A stretch of 64,000 nt of DNA, taken from assembly GCF_030813115.1 (NCBI RefSeq), contig NZ_JAUSTY010000003.1, positions 124,001 through 188,000 on the forward strand, read 5' to 3'. Position 1 is the first letter of the stretch; the number at the start of each line of letters is the position of its first letter. The DNA is from Bacillus horti (GTDB taxonomy: Bacteria > Bacillota > Bacilli > Caldalkalibacillales > JCM-10596). The notes beneath the pieces are model-generated. The model ran no database searches. It saw only the letters and a list, made by a program, of their open reading frames with translations, and was not told the DNA's origin. Of this stretch, positions 34,679 to 43,339 are shown one piece after another. The translations under genes were made by a program, and so were the position numbers.

Positions 34679-35569
34679 ATGAAGCTAAATCGTATGTTAG
34701 GCATTACAATGGAGATTTTGTCCAAACGAAGAGTGACAGCAACTGAATTGGCGACGAGATTTGAGGTGTCAAATCGAACGATATATCGAGACATTGAGTT
34801 GATTAATGAGGCGGGTATACCTATCGTTTCCTATACAGGAGCAGATGGTGGCTTTGAAATCATGGAGGGCTTTTATCTGACGAAGCAGCACTTCTCCTTA
34901 GAAGATCTATCCGTCATCTACAACCTATTAAAGGGCATGAGTGGAGCGCTAGGAGGAACATCAAACTCTATCATGAGCAAGCTTTCTAGCCTTCAGCCTA
35001 GTCTTCAGAAGCATGAAAGCTCTAATCCAATGATCTTTGATATGCCTACATCTGAGTCTGAAAAACAGGTCATCTATCCCTTATACAAAGCGATTAATGA
35101 CCATAAAGTGATAGCCTTTTCTTATATGAGTGCAACAGGGAGTTCTAGTGAGCGAAAGGTGGAACCACTCAAGTTATATTGGGAGCGAGGTAAATGGTAC
35201 TTAGAGGCGTATTGTTTAATGCGCCAAGGCTTAAGGCTCTTTCGCCTATCAAGGATATCAGAGCTAAGTGTTACAGATGAGCGTTATCAGCAAAGAGATG
35301 TTATTCAGAGAGAAGATCAAGAGGAGCCTTTAGGTATGGAGGTTCATCTCAGATTTAATCACGCCGCCAAGCCACGTGTGCTTGATGAATTTGGGGAAGC
35401 ATGTACGGTTTCAGAAGATCATATTGATGTGCACACCACTTTTTATGTTAAGGATTACGCCGTATCCGTCGTGTTAAGCTACGGTTCAAAGGTAATGGTG
35501 ATCTCTCCCGATGAATTGAAGCAAGAAGTGCTAAAGACAGTTACAGAAATTCAAACGCTTTATGTGTAA
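34679..35569 (+). CDS. YafY-type HTH regulator with WYL domain
   Basis: A 296-aa regulator. An HTH_11 domain (about 1-55) reads 'MEILSKRRVTATELATRFEVS' and NRTIYRDIELINEAGIPIV; a WYL effector domain (about 120-220) follows ('VIAFSYMSATG', 'EPLKLYWERGKWYLEAYC', 'LRLFRLSRI') and a WCX-like C-terminus. WYL domains bind nucleic-acid-like or metabolite ligands and often control stress or defence genes. ATG 34679 has GGAAAGG upstream; 34643 is an in-frame alternative without a good site. It probably also regulates the NmrA-DrrAB operon through the matching palindrome at 28210. Confidence 0.88.
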   Translation: MKLNRMLGITMEILSKRRVTATELATRFEVSNRTIYRDIELINEAGIPIVSYTGADGGFEIMEGFYLTKQHFSLEDLSVIYNLLKGMSGALGGTSNSIMSKLSSLQPSLQKHESSNPMIFDMPTSESEKQVIYPLYKAINDHKVIAFSYMSATGSSSERKVEPLKLYWERGKWYLEAYCLMRQGLRLFRLSRISELSVTDERYQQRDVIQREDQEEPLGMEVHLRFNHAAKPRVLDEFGEACTVSEDHIDVHTTFYVKDYAVSVVLSYGSKVMVISPDELKQEVLKTVTEIQTLYV

Positions 35570-35750
35570 ACTTACTTAGTGCTAATAACGATCTGTCTTT
35601 CAGATACTAAGAATTTTTAGGTGGCAATGATGATAATCTTAAGAGGTAAATTAAGAAAAAAATACGACCTTGTGAGGTTGTAACATGGAAATTTATAGGG
35701 GGTTTAGTACTTTTAATAAACTTTGTAGATAGTTTTCTAACTACCTTTAC

Positions 35751-35867
35751 TTAATAGGAGTAGTAAATCAGCATCCGATCAAAGTCAGCTTTGCACTTGG
35801 CTTTCATCATAAAGTCGATGCCTAATATGGAGACTAGGGGTAATCCATTATGGAGTTTTATCTTCAT
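35751..35867 (-). pseudogene. Retropepsin-like protease gene remnant (internal deletion)
   Basis: Only 38 codons remain, but both ends of a family I recognise are there. The start MKIKLHNGLPLVS matches the opening of Firmicute retropepsin-like aspartyl proteases (normally about 130 aa), and it runs straight into ILGIDFMMKAKCKADFDRMLIYYSY, which matches their final segment (LG.D.L...G..D...). The middle, including the DTGA catalytic motif, is missing in frame. The ATG overlaps the stop of the small gene upstream (ATGA), the usual arrangement of this pair. The product cannot be an active protease. Confidence 0.7.
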
Positions 35868-36124
35868 ATACGCTGCCGTACTCCTGAGAAAAGCTCTTCG
35901 ATAACTTCAACATCAGTTCGGCTAGTATGAAATACATATAACTCGCGTTTTGGATACAATTTATGGAAATGTTTATACCCCTTCCAAGCTTCTTGAGAAT
36001 CTTCATATTCCTGAATGACGGCCATGTCTTCAAGCTGACGGACTTGGTTATTGGAGCCAGCTTGTATCGCCTCGATCAGAACAAAACGGCGTGGGTGTAG
36101 TTCAGTAATTTCTTCCCACTTTAT
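35864..36124 (-). CDS. Small protein paired with retropepsin-like gene; ATA start codon
   Basis: An 86-aa product if translation starts at ATA 36124: MKWEEITELHPRRFV, then LIEAIQAGSNNQVRQLED, MAVIQEYEDSQEAWKGY and ELYVFHTSRTDVEVIEE. This is the conserved partner of retropepsin-like proteins in Bacilli, which starts M(I)KWEE. There is no in-frame ATG, GTG or TTG in front; a perfect GGAGGTGA lies 8-9 bases before the ATA, so the start codon was probably ATG once. It may be inactive or weakly translated. The function of the family is not known to me. Its partner gene is truncated. Confidence 0.7.
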   Translation of the reverse strand: MKWEEITELHPRRFVLIEAIQAGSNNQVRQLEDMAVIQEYEDSQEAWKGYKHFHKLYPKRELYVFHTSRTDVEVIEELFSGVRQRI

Positions 36125-36170
36125 TCGGCTTTCACCTCCTTTAATTTTATATCTTTAGTATATCATATGT

Positions 36171-36222
36171 AAAAAAACGTCATGCACTTAATCACCGGTA
36201 AGGTTCGGATTAAGTGCATGAC
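36171..36222 (-). terminator. Rho-independent terminator of pdxK
   Basis: 15-bp perfect arms (36179-36193 and 36208-36222, containing CATGCACTTAATC) with a 14-base loop, followed on the minus strand by GTTTTTTT. Confidence 0.9.
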
Positions 36223-36232
36223 TAAAGCTTTC

Positions 36233-37042
36233 TTATTGATGAGTCCGATAAGCCCCATGACGCACAGGCCCAATGTATTGGTTCAGACGGAAGGAATGTG
36301 TAATCGCCGCCGTAATAAATTGCTTAGCCGTGTGAATAGCTTCTTTGATGGACTTACCTTTTGCCAGCTCAGCTGTAATTGCGGATGAGAATGTGCATCC
36401 AGCTCCATGTGTATAAGGTGTCTCAATCTTCTCTGCTTCTAGAAGCTCAAACTCTTTTCCGTCATAGAATAAATCTACTGCTTTTTCGGACTGAAGCTTA
36501 TGTCCACCCTTGATTAGGACATGTTTTGCTCCTGAGTCATGGATGCGTGTAGCGGCTTCCTTCATATCGTCAACTGTTTGAATAGAAGCTACTCCACTTA
36601 GCTGTGTCGCTTCAAACAAATTCGGAGTCACGAGGTAAGCGTGGGGAACTAGCACGTCACGCAGGCACTGATCAATTTCAGGGTGTAACGCTTCATCTGC
36701 CCCTTTACATACCATAACAGGATCTACCACAAGGTTCGTAATATTATATTGTTGGACCTTACGAGCAACAAGCTCAATAATGCTCTCTGCGCCTAGCATC
36801 CCTGTTTTCACTGCATCTACACCAATCCCGGCTAGAACGGTTTCGATTTGAGTTTCTACAAGCTCTACAGGCTGTGGGAAAACAGCGTGGAACCAGTCCT
36901 TATGTGGATCTTGAGCAACAATCGTCGTAAGGGCCGTCATGCCGTAAACCCCAAGCTCCTGTAATGTTTTTAAATCTGCTTGAATACCTGCTCCTCCGCT
37001 TGTATCAGAGCCGGCTATTGTTAACGCTTTATACGCTGTCAT
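36233..37042 (-). CDS. pdxK: Pyridoxine/pyridoxal kinase of the ThiD family (PdxK)
   Basis: Phosphorylates pyridoxal, pyridoxine and, in some members, hydroxymethylpyrimidine in the cytoplasm. The 269-aa protein reads MTAYKALTIAGSDTSGGAGIQADLKT, 'GVYGMTALTTIVAQDP', VVDPVMVCKGAD and ETPYTHGAGCTFSSAITAELAKG, the last being the ATP/anion-hole motif with catalytic Cys. It follows B. subtilis PdxK almost block by block and is the same length. The start ATG 37042 is preceded on its strand by GAGGAATGCATC. It appears monocistronic with its own terminator. Confidence 0.93.
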   Translation of the reverse strand: MTAYKALTIAGSDTSGGAGIQADLKTLQELGVYGMTALTTIVAQDPHKDWFHAVFPQPVELVETQIETVLAGIGVDAVKTGMLGAESIIELVARKVQQYNITNLVVDPVMVCKGADEALHPEIDQCLRDVLVPHAYLVTPNLFEATQLSGVASIQTVDDMKEAATRIHDSGAKHVLIKGGHKLQSEKAVDLFYDGKEFELLEAEKIETPYTHGAGCTFSSAITAELAKGKSIKEAIHTAKQFITAAITHSFRLNQYIGPVRHGAYRTHQ

Positions 37043-37200
37043 GATGCATTCCTCACTTTACATAATAGATTCTTCCATTATACTAAACCATTTGAGTTTA
37101 GGAAGCAAAATATTAAGATACGCCCTGCTCTAACAAAAGAATTTGTGCTTTTTATGCTGTATCGAAGAAAACCATATCTACTAACAGAACGAATGACACG

Positions 37201-38649
37201 CTAAGGTGTGTAAAGAACTAGAATCCCATCCTCTATAGCCTTTTCTATAGCTTCACTAGATACTCCAGCTTCTACTAGCTCCATCTGTGAAAAGCTCTCC
37301 TCCGTACAAGTAGACAGAAAAGAATACAGCTCATGCTGGTTCAAGTAAGTATAGAAGTAATCGTGATAGATGCCTTTTTTAGGTCCAGATACGTAACACC
37401 ATGGTGCTAGCTTATATGAAACATCCATAGGGGATCCTGACTTTAAAGAAGTATTTGAAAAAACAGATGAACTTCCTTTTCCAGCTGAGGTAATAAGCTC
37501 CTCATATCCGAGCAGGTTTTCTTTATAGTTATAATTCTGGTCCAAAAATTGACGTACACCAGTAATGTCCATAGGGGTGCTAGCTAATTCAGCTATTGCC
37601 TCAACTGTAGACTCTGTATCGCCATAATCTACTTTAATCACGGAATACCCTGAAGGAACGATTGAGCGCTGAGCACCAACATTGGAAACTACAACGGGTG
37701 TTCCGCAAGCAATCGATTCAATTTGAACATAGCCAAAGGATTCAATAAACTGTCCGATACATAAAGTCACATCAGCGATCGCATAAAGCTGAGGCATATC
37801 ATGTCCAGGGACCCAAGGGTAAAAAACCAGGCTTTCCTCCACCTGAAATTCCTTAGCTTCCTGGGTAAGCTGAGTATAAAACTGCTCCGTTTCCTTAGAA
37901 ACATGAACATCAAAATGCCTAGGTAGGAGTAGCCTCACCCGTGCCTTCCCCTTCAGTTGCCCTTTCAGAGGGCCTTTCAGCTTTTCCTTAAGCTCTCGTA
38001 CAGTCTCGAAAGCCTGAACTATTCCTTTGCTAGCTTCAGGCCGATGAGGGAAAAGGAGAACAAAATCATCATCAGTTAAGCCTAACTGGCTCTTTCTCGT
38101 CGCTTCTACAGGCTTATAAACAGAAAGGTCAACCCCGTTTTTTACAATTCTCAATTGATCTGTGATCTGTGGCTGAACTCGTCCCACCGTATACTGAATA
38201 CAGCTGTACATGTAATCACAGGAAACGATCAGATAATTTCTATTTGTGTGAAAAGCGGAGATCATAGCCTCGGGATACACAAAGTTCTTTATGGAGGCAA
38301 CGGTAGGAATATTGGCGTGAAGATAGCCGTAATCCATTTGGGCATCATGAATATAAAACACATCATGCGTATCAGCGTATTGCCTAATAAGCGAATAGGA
38401 GTGGGCTAAATGAAACGGATGTGTATCGTAGGGAATCGGAAAAGTCTCTTTGAAGCGCAATATAGGTAACACTTGGACACCGGGACAAAGCTCATATTCT
38501 TCACTATTATCCTGCCGTCTATTTGTTAATACTGTAATCTGATGACCTTGATCGGCTAAATGAAAGAGTAGCTCTCTTAAATGGCGCTGGGAGCCTCCCA
38601 TTGAAACATCCTTCATAATCGTAGCCATAGAGAATACAAGAATTTTCAT
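37201..38649 (-). CDS. GT4-family glycosyltransferase with C-terminal extension
   Basis: A 482-aa GT-B glycosyltransferase: N-terminal acceptor domain with 'GGSQRHLRELLFHLADQGH', C-terminal donor domain with 'FPHRPEASKGI', 'YPWVPGHDMPQLYAIADVTLC' and 'ESFGYVQIESIACGTPVVVSN', the E..G..E nucleotide-sugar motif. About 90 extra residues at the C-terminus (WCYVSGPKKGIYHDYFYTYL, 'EEAIEDGILVLYTP'-like end) have no relative I recognise. A Lys-Gly repeat KLKGPLKGQLKGK lies near residue 220. ATG 38649 follows AGAGGAA; the reading from 38673 is rejected. The acceptor is unknown and the gene stands alone. Confidence 0.85.
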   Translation of the reverse strand: MKILVFSMATIMKDVSMGGSQRHLRELLFHLADQGHQITVLTNRRQDNSEEYELCPGVQVLPILRFKETFPIPYDTHPFHLAHSYSLIRQYADTHDVFYIHDAQMDYGYLHANIPTVASIKNFVYPEAMISAFHTNRNYLIVSCDYMYSCIQYTVGRVQPQITDQLRIVKNGVDLSVYKPVEATRKSQLGLTDDDFVLLFPHRPEASKGIVQAFETVRELKEKLKGPLKGQLKGKARVRLLLPRHFDVHVSKETEQFYTQLTQEAKEFQVEESLVFYPWVPGHDMPQLYAIADVTLCIGQFIESFGYVQIESIACGTPVVVSNVGAQRSIVPSGYSVIKVDYGDTESTVEAIAELASTPMDITGVRQFLDQNYNYKENLLGYEELITSAGKGSSSVFSNTSLKSGSPMDVSYKLAPWCYVSGPKKGIYHDYFYTYLNQHELYSFLSTCTEESFSQMELVEAGVSSEAIEKAIEDGILVLYTP

Positions 38650-38853
38650 CGTATAAGTTCCTCTCAAATTCATACTTTCTAGCTTTGTAGCAGCTTTTAA
38701 GCGTAGTATATATCACTGTACTGTTTCTTGTTTTAGCGATTTTAAACACCGTATAACTTATTCGACGTAAGTGACCACTATCCTTTCTACCCTCTATGAC
38801 CTTTCATTCTACAGAAGTCATAAGTGTACATCATCCATGCTCGGAGCATAGAT

Positions 38854-38921
38854 TATGACATTTGTCATATGGAAGTCATGACACTATGTACTAATAAGTG
38901 AGAAGGGCTGGCTCGTATAAT
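38854..38921 (+). promoter_or_regulatory. Activator-type promoter of the ABC/two-component operon
   Basis: Palindrome TATGACA-TT-TGTCATA (38854-38869) and a second half-related site AGTCATGACA (38874-38883) lie about 66 and 49 bases before the predicted start. The -10 TATAAT (38916-38921) has no recognisable -35, as expected for an activated promoter. The response regulator at 41746 is the natural binder. Confidence 0.55.
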
Positions 38922-38950
38922 AAAAGTAGAATAAGTCGGAGGTGCTATAA

Positions 38951-39850
38951 ATGACAGAAATACTAAAGGTACAAAATGTTAGCAAAGTATTCAAAGGTAG
39001 TACGGCTGTTAACGATGTATCCTTTTCAATTAAAAAAGGAAGTATTACAGCTATATTAGGACCAAATGGAGCAGGTAAAACGACCACGATCTCCATGATG
39101 CTTGGACTTCTAGAATGTACGAAAGGAACAATACGACTTTTTGATAAGCCGCCCAAGGACACAGCTGTGAAGAAAAAAATTGGTGTGATGCTACAGGAAG
39201 TACAAATTTTGGATGGGCTTAATGTAGGAGAGGTCATCGACCTGTTCCGATCCTATTATCCTGCGCCTATGAGCAAGGAGGAGCTACTTGCTATTGCTGG
39301 ATTAGAGAAGGAAATGAAAAAAAGAGTAGAAAAGCTCTCTGGAGGGCAAAAACGTAGGCTGGGCTTTGCTATAGCTCTAGCAGGAGATCCTGAGCTATTG
39401 TTTCTAGATGAACCGACAGTGGGCATGGACACAACATCACGTACTCTGTTTTGGAATCAGATTAAGAATTTTGCCAAGCGGGGTAAAACGGTCATTTTCA
39501 CCACACATTACCTACAGGAAGCTGATACGATGGCCGGCAGAATCATCCTATTTAACCAAGGAGAAATAGTAGCAGATGGCTCACCAGAAGAGGTTAAGCA
39601 TAAGCTGACCAAGCAAACTGTATCCTTCATTGCTGAAGAGAATCATCAAGATAGTATGCTGCGTAATCTTCCAGGAGCAACGGATCTATATCGTGAAGAG
39701 GGGCGTATTTATATCGTAACAGAGAATACGGATGAAGTCGTTTCAGCTCTTTATGCTCAAGGCGTGAAGCTGCAAGGGCTGAAAATTGACGGAGGAAGCC
39801 TTGATCAGGCGTTTGAGGAACTAACACTTGGAAATGAGAAGGTGGTCTAA
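38951..39850 (+). CDS. ABC transporter ATPase (YvfR-like)
   Basis: A 299-aa ATPase: Walker A GPNGAGKTTT, Q-loop MLQEVQ, signature LSGGQKRRLG, Walker B LLFLDEPTVGMD and H-loop TTHYLQEAD are all intact. A C-terminal tail of about 80 residues ends 'LDQAFEELTLG'. GGAGGTG precedes ATG 38951. The gene order ATPase, ABC-2 permease, histidine kinase, NarL-type regulator is that of B. subtilis yvfRSTU and related antibiotic or lipid-stress exporters. Confidence 0.92.
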   Translation: MTEILKVQNVSKVFKGSTAVNDVSFSIKKGSITAILGPNGAGKTTTISMMLGLLECTKGTIRLFDKPPKDTAVKKKIGVMLQEVQILDGLNVGEVIDLFRSYYPAPMSKEELLAIAGLEKEMKKRVEKLSGGQKRRLGFAIALAGDPELLFLDEPTVGMDTTSRTLFWNQIKNFAKRGKTVIFTTHYLQEADTMAGRIILFNQGEIVADGSPEEVKHKLTKQTVSFIAEENHQDSMLRNLPGATDLYREEGRIYIVTENTDEVVSALYAQGVKLQGLKIDGGSLDQAFEELTLGNEKVV

Positions 39851-39851
39851 C

Positions 39852-40589
39852 ATGAACATGCTATGGGTACAATCAAGAGCAGAGATTATTCGTCTTTTTA
39901 GAAGTAAAATTTATATCATTATGTCATTATTACTGCCCATTATGTTTTACTATATTTTCACTAATATCTTCAACACAGGCACTGAAGCAGATCAGGGATG
40001 GGGAGCGTTCTACCTGATGTCTATGGCCACGTTCAGTGTTATGGGTTCGGCGATATTTTCCTTAGGTATTCGTAACGTTCAAGAGCGTACACAGGGCTTT
40101 GCTACCTTAATGAAAACGACGCCTTTGCCGAGCAGCTTTTACTTTTTAGCCAAAATGATCGGTCAAACAGTAGTTCACATATTCTCTGTTGTGGTCATTT
40201 TTGTTGCTGGATACTTGATTAATGATGTTTCCCTTACTCCTATGGAATGGATAACGAGTGGATTATGGATTATCTTTGGTTCTATTACGTTCTTAGGTCT
40301 AGGTACATTAATAGGGACAATGAAGCGAGTGGATACGGCAAGTGGAGTAAGTAATTTTATTTATCTAGGGCTAGCTTTACTAGGTGGGATGTGGATGCCT
40401 GCCGAGGTATTACCTGAGTTTCTCCAAAATATTGGTCAAATGCTTCCTTCTTATCATTTTAGAAGTGGCTCATGGAGTTTAGCAGCTGGAGATTTACCTG
40501 AATTAACAAATGTCTTGTTTTTACTCGGTTATTTAGTCCTGTTTATGTTACTATCTACTTATATTAGTAAAAGGCAGGAAGCGGTGTAG
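39852..40589 (+). CDS. ABC-2 type permease (YvfS-like)
   Basis: A 245-aa membrane protein with six hydrophobic segments; 'QERTQGFATLMKTTPLPSSFYFLAK' and 'GGMWMPAEVLPEFLQNIGQMLPSYHF' are typical ABC-2 blocks. ATG 39852 is two bases after the ATPase stop and follows AAGGTGG; the longer frame from 39828 overlaps the ATPase and is rejected. It pairs with the ATPase at 38951. Confidence 0.9.
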   Translation: MNMLWVQSRAEIIRLFRSKIYIIMSLLLPIMFYYIFTNIFNTGTEADQGWGAFYLMSMATFSVMGSAIFSLGIRNVQERTQGFATLMKTTPLPSSFYFLAKMIGQTVVHIFSVVVIFVAGYLINDVSLTPMEWITSGLWIIFGSITFLGLGTLIGTMKRVDTASGVSNFIYLGLALLGGMWMPAEVLPEFLQNIGQMLPSYHFRSGSWSLAAGDLPELTNVLFLLGYLVLFMLLSTYISKRQEAV

Positions 40590-40594
40590 GCAGT

Positions 40595-41746
40595 GTGATA
40601 GATTTGCGTAGCAAGCTCAAAGAATTTCAACTTTTTCCTAAGGAATTTGGCTTCTTCCCGTTGCTATTCCTTTTGTATCTTGCCTTTCCTATATTTTATA
40701 TGTTGGGGACATCGGGAGCAAAACAGTTTTTTGGTTTTATGATGCTGGCTATCTTTATTATTAGCTATCGGCAATTGTACTTTGCTGTGAACGGAAAGAC
40801 CTTCCCTTATTGGATAGCCTTGCAGCTTGGGATTATTGTTATTTTAACGATAGGGTATAGTCCTTTTAATATGCTGATGGGCTTCTTTCCAGCTAACTTT
40901 ATTGGATGGCATGCAAATAAAAGAAACTTTCGTATCGCTTGGTTAGCTTTAACCCTTGTCATTTTACTCGGTTTTATGTCTGCTATGATTCAGGCCAGTC
41001 AGCTTGGAGCGGACATGATTATGCTAGGTGTCTTTTGTCTTGTTATGATTTTTGCTCCGTTTGCTACTCGATCTATGTATATACAGATGGAGCTGAGAAG
41101 TGAGCTTGATTTAGCCAAAAAGAAAATTGAAGAGCTAGTCAAAAGAGAGGAACGTACGAGAATTGCTCGTGATTTGCACGATACACTCGGACATACCCTT
41201 TCTCTTATCACATTGAAAAGCCAACTCGTTGAAAAGCTTGTAACGAAAAGTCCAGAAAAAGCGAAGCTTGAAGCGAAAGAGATCGAGTCCACCTCGCGTA
41301 TCGCCTTGAAGCAGCTCAGAGAGCTTGTATCAGACATGCGTTCAATGACGTTAGCAGAAGAGCTTGTACAGGTGGAAGCCATTTTAAATGCTGCTGGTAT
41401 TGAGCCGAAATATAAGGGAGATGTGGAATTGAAAGATGCTTCACAGCTCACCCAAAATATCCTCAGTCTCTGCTTGAGAGAGGCCGTTACAAATGTAGTC
41501 AAGCATAGCCAAGCTACTAGCTGTCTCATAGAATTGAAGAAAGCAGAGGGCGAAGTAAGCTTAGTTGTGAAGGATAATGGCATAGGAGCATTAGAAGTAA
41601 ACCATCATGGTAACGGCTTAAATGGGATAAAAGAACGTCTTTCTCTTATTGATGGAAGGCTCTCGCTTAAAGTAGATCAAGGAACCACAGTGAAAATGAC
41701 CGTCCCGATCGTCATTAGGCAAAACCAAGAGGAGGAGCAGCTTTGA
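40595..41746 (+). CDS. Sensor histidine kinase, HisKA_3 (DesK/YvfT-like)
   Basis: A 383-aa membrane kinase. Residues about 18-160 hold five hydrophobic segments with almost no external loop, as in membrane-stress sensors such as DesK. A coiled linker leads to the dimerisation domain with phospho-acceptor His195 in ARDLHDTLGH, then an ATPase domain (N box LREAVTNVVKHS, G1 VKDNGIGA, G2 GNGLNGIKERL). It starts at GTG 40595, five bases after the permease stop. Its stop overlaps the regulator start. Confidence 0.92.
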   Translation: MIDLRSKLKEFQLFPKEFGFFPLLFLLYLAFPIFYMLGTSGAKQFFGFMMLAIFIISYRQLYFAVNGKTFPYWIALQLGIIVILTIGYSPFNMLMGFFPANFIGWHANKRNFRIAWLALTLVILLGFMSAMIQASQLGADMIMLGVFCLVMIFAPFATRSMYIQMELRSELDLAKKKIEELVKREERTRIARDLHDTLGHTLSLITLKSQLVEKLVTKSPEKAKLEAKEIESTSRIALKQLRELVSDMRSMTLAEELVQVEAILNAAGIEPKYKGDVELKDASQLTQNILSLCLREAVTNVVKHSQATSCLIELKKAEGEVSLVVKDNGIGALEVNHHGNGLNGIKERLSLIDGRLSLKVDQGTTVKMTVPIVIRQNQEEEQL

Positions 41747-42348
41747 TGATAAGAATTGTGATAGCTGAGGATCAGCAAATGCTACGAGGAGCTCTGAGTT
41801 CTCTCTTGGATCTTGAAGATGACTTGGAGGTTGTTGGACAAGCGGCAAATGGGCAAGAAGCCCTTGGGCTTGTGGAGCAGTATAAGCCGGACATCTGTCT
41901 GATGGATATTGAAATGCCGATTAAAACGGGGCTGCAGGTAGCAGAAGAACTGCAAAAGCAGGGGAGTACATGTAAGGTTGTTATTTTAACAACATTTGCT
42001 AGACCAGGCTATTTTGAACGAGCGGTAAAAGCTGGTGTGCAGGGGTATTTACTCAAGGATGGCCCAAGTGACAAGCTGGCGGAGTCGATTCGCAGAGTGA
42101 CGCAGGGGCACAGGGAGGTCTCACCAGAGCTGTTGTTTGGGGTAGTAGAGAATACCAACCCATTGACAGATAGAGAAAGGCAAATCTTGAAGCTGGCCGC
42201 TGATGGGCAGACGGCGAATGAAATTGCTAAGGAGCTGTTCCTATCCTCCGGGACGGTGAGGAATTATCTTTCTGAGATCTTTGCCAAGCTTGGGGCGAAA
42301 AACAGAATTGAAGCAATAACTATTGCGGAAGAAAAAGGGTGGCTGTAG
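41746..42348 (+). CDS. NarL/LuxR-type response regulator (DesR/YvfU-like)
   Basis: A 200-aa two-domain regulator. The receiver domain has acidic pair EDQ (residues 8-10), phospho-acceptor Asp54 in CLMDIEMP and Lys in LLKDG; the LuxR HTH reads LTDREREQ-like 'LTDRERQILKLAADGQTANE' and LFLSSGTVRNYLSEIFAKLG. ATG 41746 shares its A with the kinase TGA (TGATG) and is preceded by GAGGAGGAG. It probably activates the operon through the palindromes at 38854-38883. Confidence 0.93.
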   Translation: MIRIVIAEDQQMLRGALSSLLDLEDDLEVVGQAANGQEALGLVEQYKPDICLMDIEMPIKTGLQVAEELQKQGSTCKVVILTTFARPGYFERAVKAGVQGYLLKDGPSDKLAESIRRVTQGHREVSPELLFGVVENTNPLTDRERQILKLAADGQTANEIAKELFLSSGTVRNYLSEIFAKLGAKNRIEAITIAEEKGWL

Positions 42349-42474
42349 CTTAGTCATCTTTTTTTGTTGTAATACTTAATACATATATTGCATGATATGA
42401 GTATATTAGGTGGTTTTATTTGAAAAAGGCAGCTCTTTTTTCTTTAAGTTATTAAAAGGTACATTTATATAATC

Positions 42475-42523
42475 GTCAACACAGTCAACTCCGGGGGAAA
42501 ACCTAGGAGTTGACCGTGTTGAC
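42475..42523. terminator. Large inverted repeat between convergent genes
   Basis: 18-bp arms GTCAACACAGTCAACTCC (42475-42492) and GGAGTTGACCGTGTTGAC (42506-42523) with one mismatch and a 13-base loop. It lies between the regulator stop (42348) and the convergent gene stop (42556). No T run; probably a bidirectional terminator. Confidence 0.6.
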
Positions 42524-42555
42524 TGAAATACCTCGGTCAATACTTAACTAGATTA

Positions 42556-43339
42556 CTAGTTTGTAATCATGATTGAATGCCAACGAGTAACTGCCTGCGT
42601 GCTGAAATTAACACGCTTATCATTCTGATAAAAAACATATCCTGAACCAAACTGGTCATCAAAAGTATATCCGTTGGCTTCATAATATTCAACCAAAGGG
42701 GTTACGTTATTTGTTTTATATAAAAAAATATGTTCATCTAGCTGGACAAAATCTTTGTTTAAAAGCTCAACACCAATAACACCTTTAGTGAACATAAATA
42801 CATTTAATCGATTTTCCCTCTTCTGTCCAAGTGCGTGCATATTGAACTGCCCTGCTGACATTATACCTACCTGCATCTAACATTGGACTTATTGATGGAT
42901 TATGTGGTTCATATGGTTCAGTTGACTCTATGGTTGGTTGAACATCTTCACTAAACATTGAGATAGCCTCATGATTAATATAAAATTGGGCTGCATCATT
43001 CGTAAAATTCCTTAAAGCTGCTTTAATACTCTCATCTTCTAAGTCTAGATACAAACCTAATGAAATACCCTTACAATAAATATCTAGTGCAAAATTATCA
43101 TCTGTTGACAGCATTGCATGCTCTCCATATAGTTCATTCAAATACAAATCTGCCAATTCAATAGTTTTTTGATGCTTTTCAATTAATTCTTCTGGAATAT
43201 AATCAAAATAATGCATTTTCTCAGATTCATAAAAATTTAAAGTATCTGTGTCAAAACTTTCTGTCGGTGAAGCAAACACAGTTAATCCTGTGGATATTAT
43301 CATCATTATTACTAGCATAAAAGTTAATAACTTTTTCAT
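42556..43339 (-). pseudogene. Secreted protein gene interrupted by a frameshift
   Basis: The 5' part (43339-42785, 184 aa) begins MKKLLTFMLVIMMIISTGLTVFA, a clear signal peptide ending near AFAS, behind a perfect AAAGGAGG. It ends in '..YNVSRAVQYARTWTEEGKSIKCIYVH', while the overlapping -1/+1 frame continues NRLNVFMFTKGVIGVELLNKD to ITN at 42556. Joining the frames at the A4 run in GGAAAATCG gives a product of about 260 aa. 'YNVSRAVQYARTW' faintly recalls the start of Amidase_6 domains, but the DCTNFVSQ motif is absent. I do not recognise the family. A sequencing error in the A run is the alternative to a true pseudogene. Confidence 0.55.

Noticed and set aside
35848-36033. 61-codon ATG-started minus-strand frame
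   Set aside because: It is out of frame with the real small gene (35864-36124), which has the matching ribosome binding site and family motifs.
40999-41583. Minus-strand frame of 194 codons
   Set aside because: Antisense shadow of the histidine kinase gene; Ser-rich translation typical of reverse frames.
42785-42876. Programmed frameshift as the reason for the overlapping frames at 42785-42876
   Set aside because: The junction has only an A4 run, no slippery heptamer followed by a clear stem-loop or internal Shine-Dalgarno, so a mutation or sequencing error is simpler.
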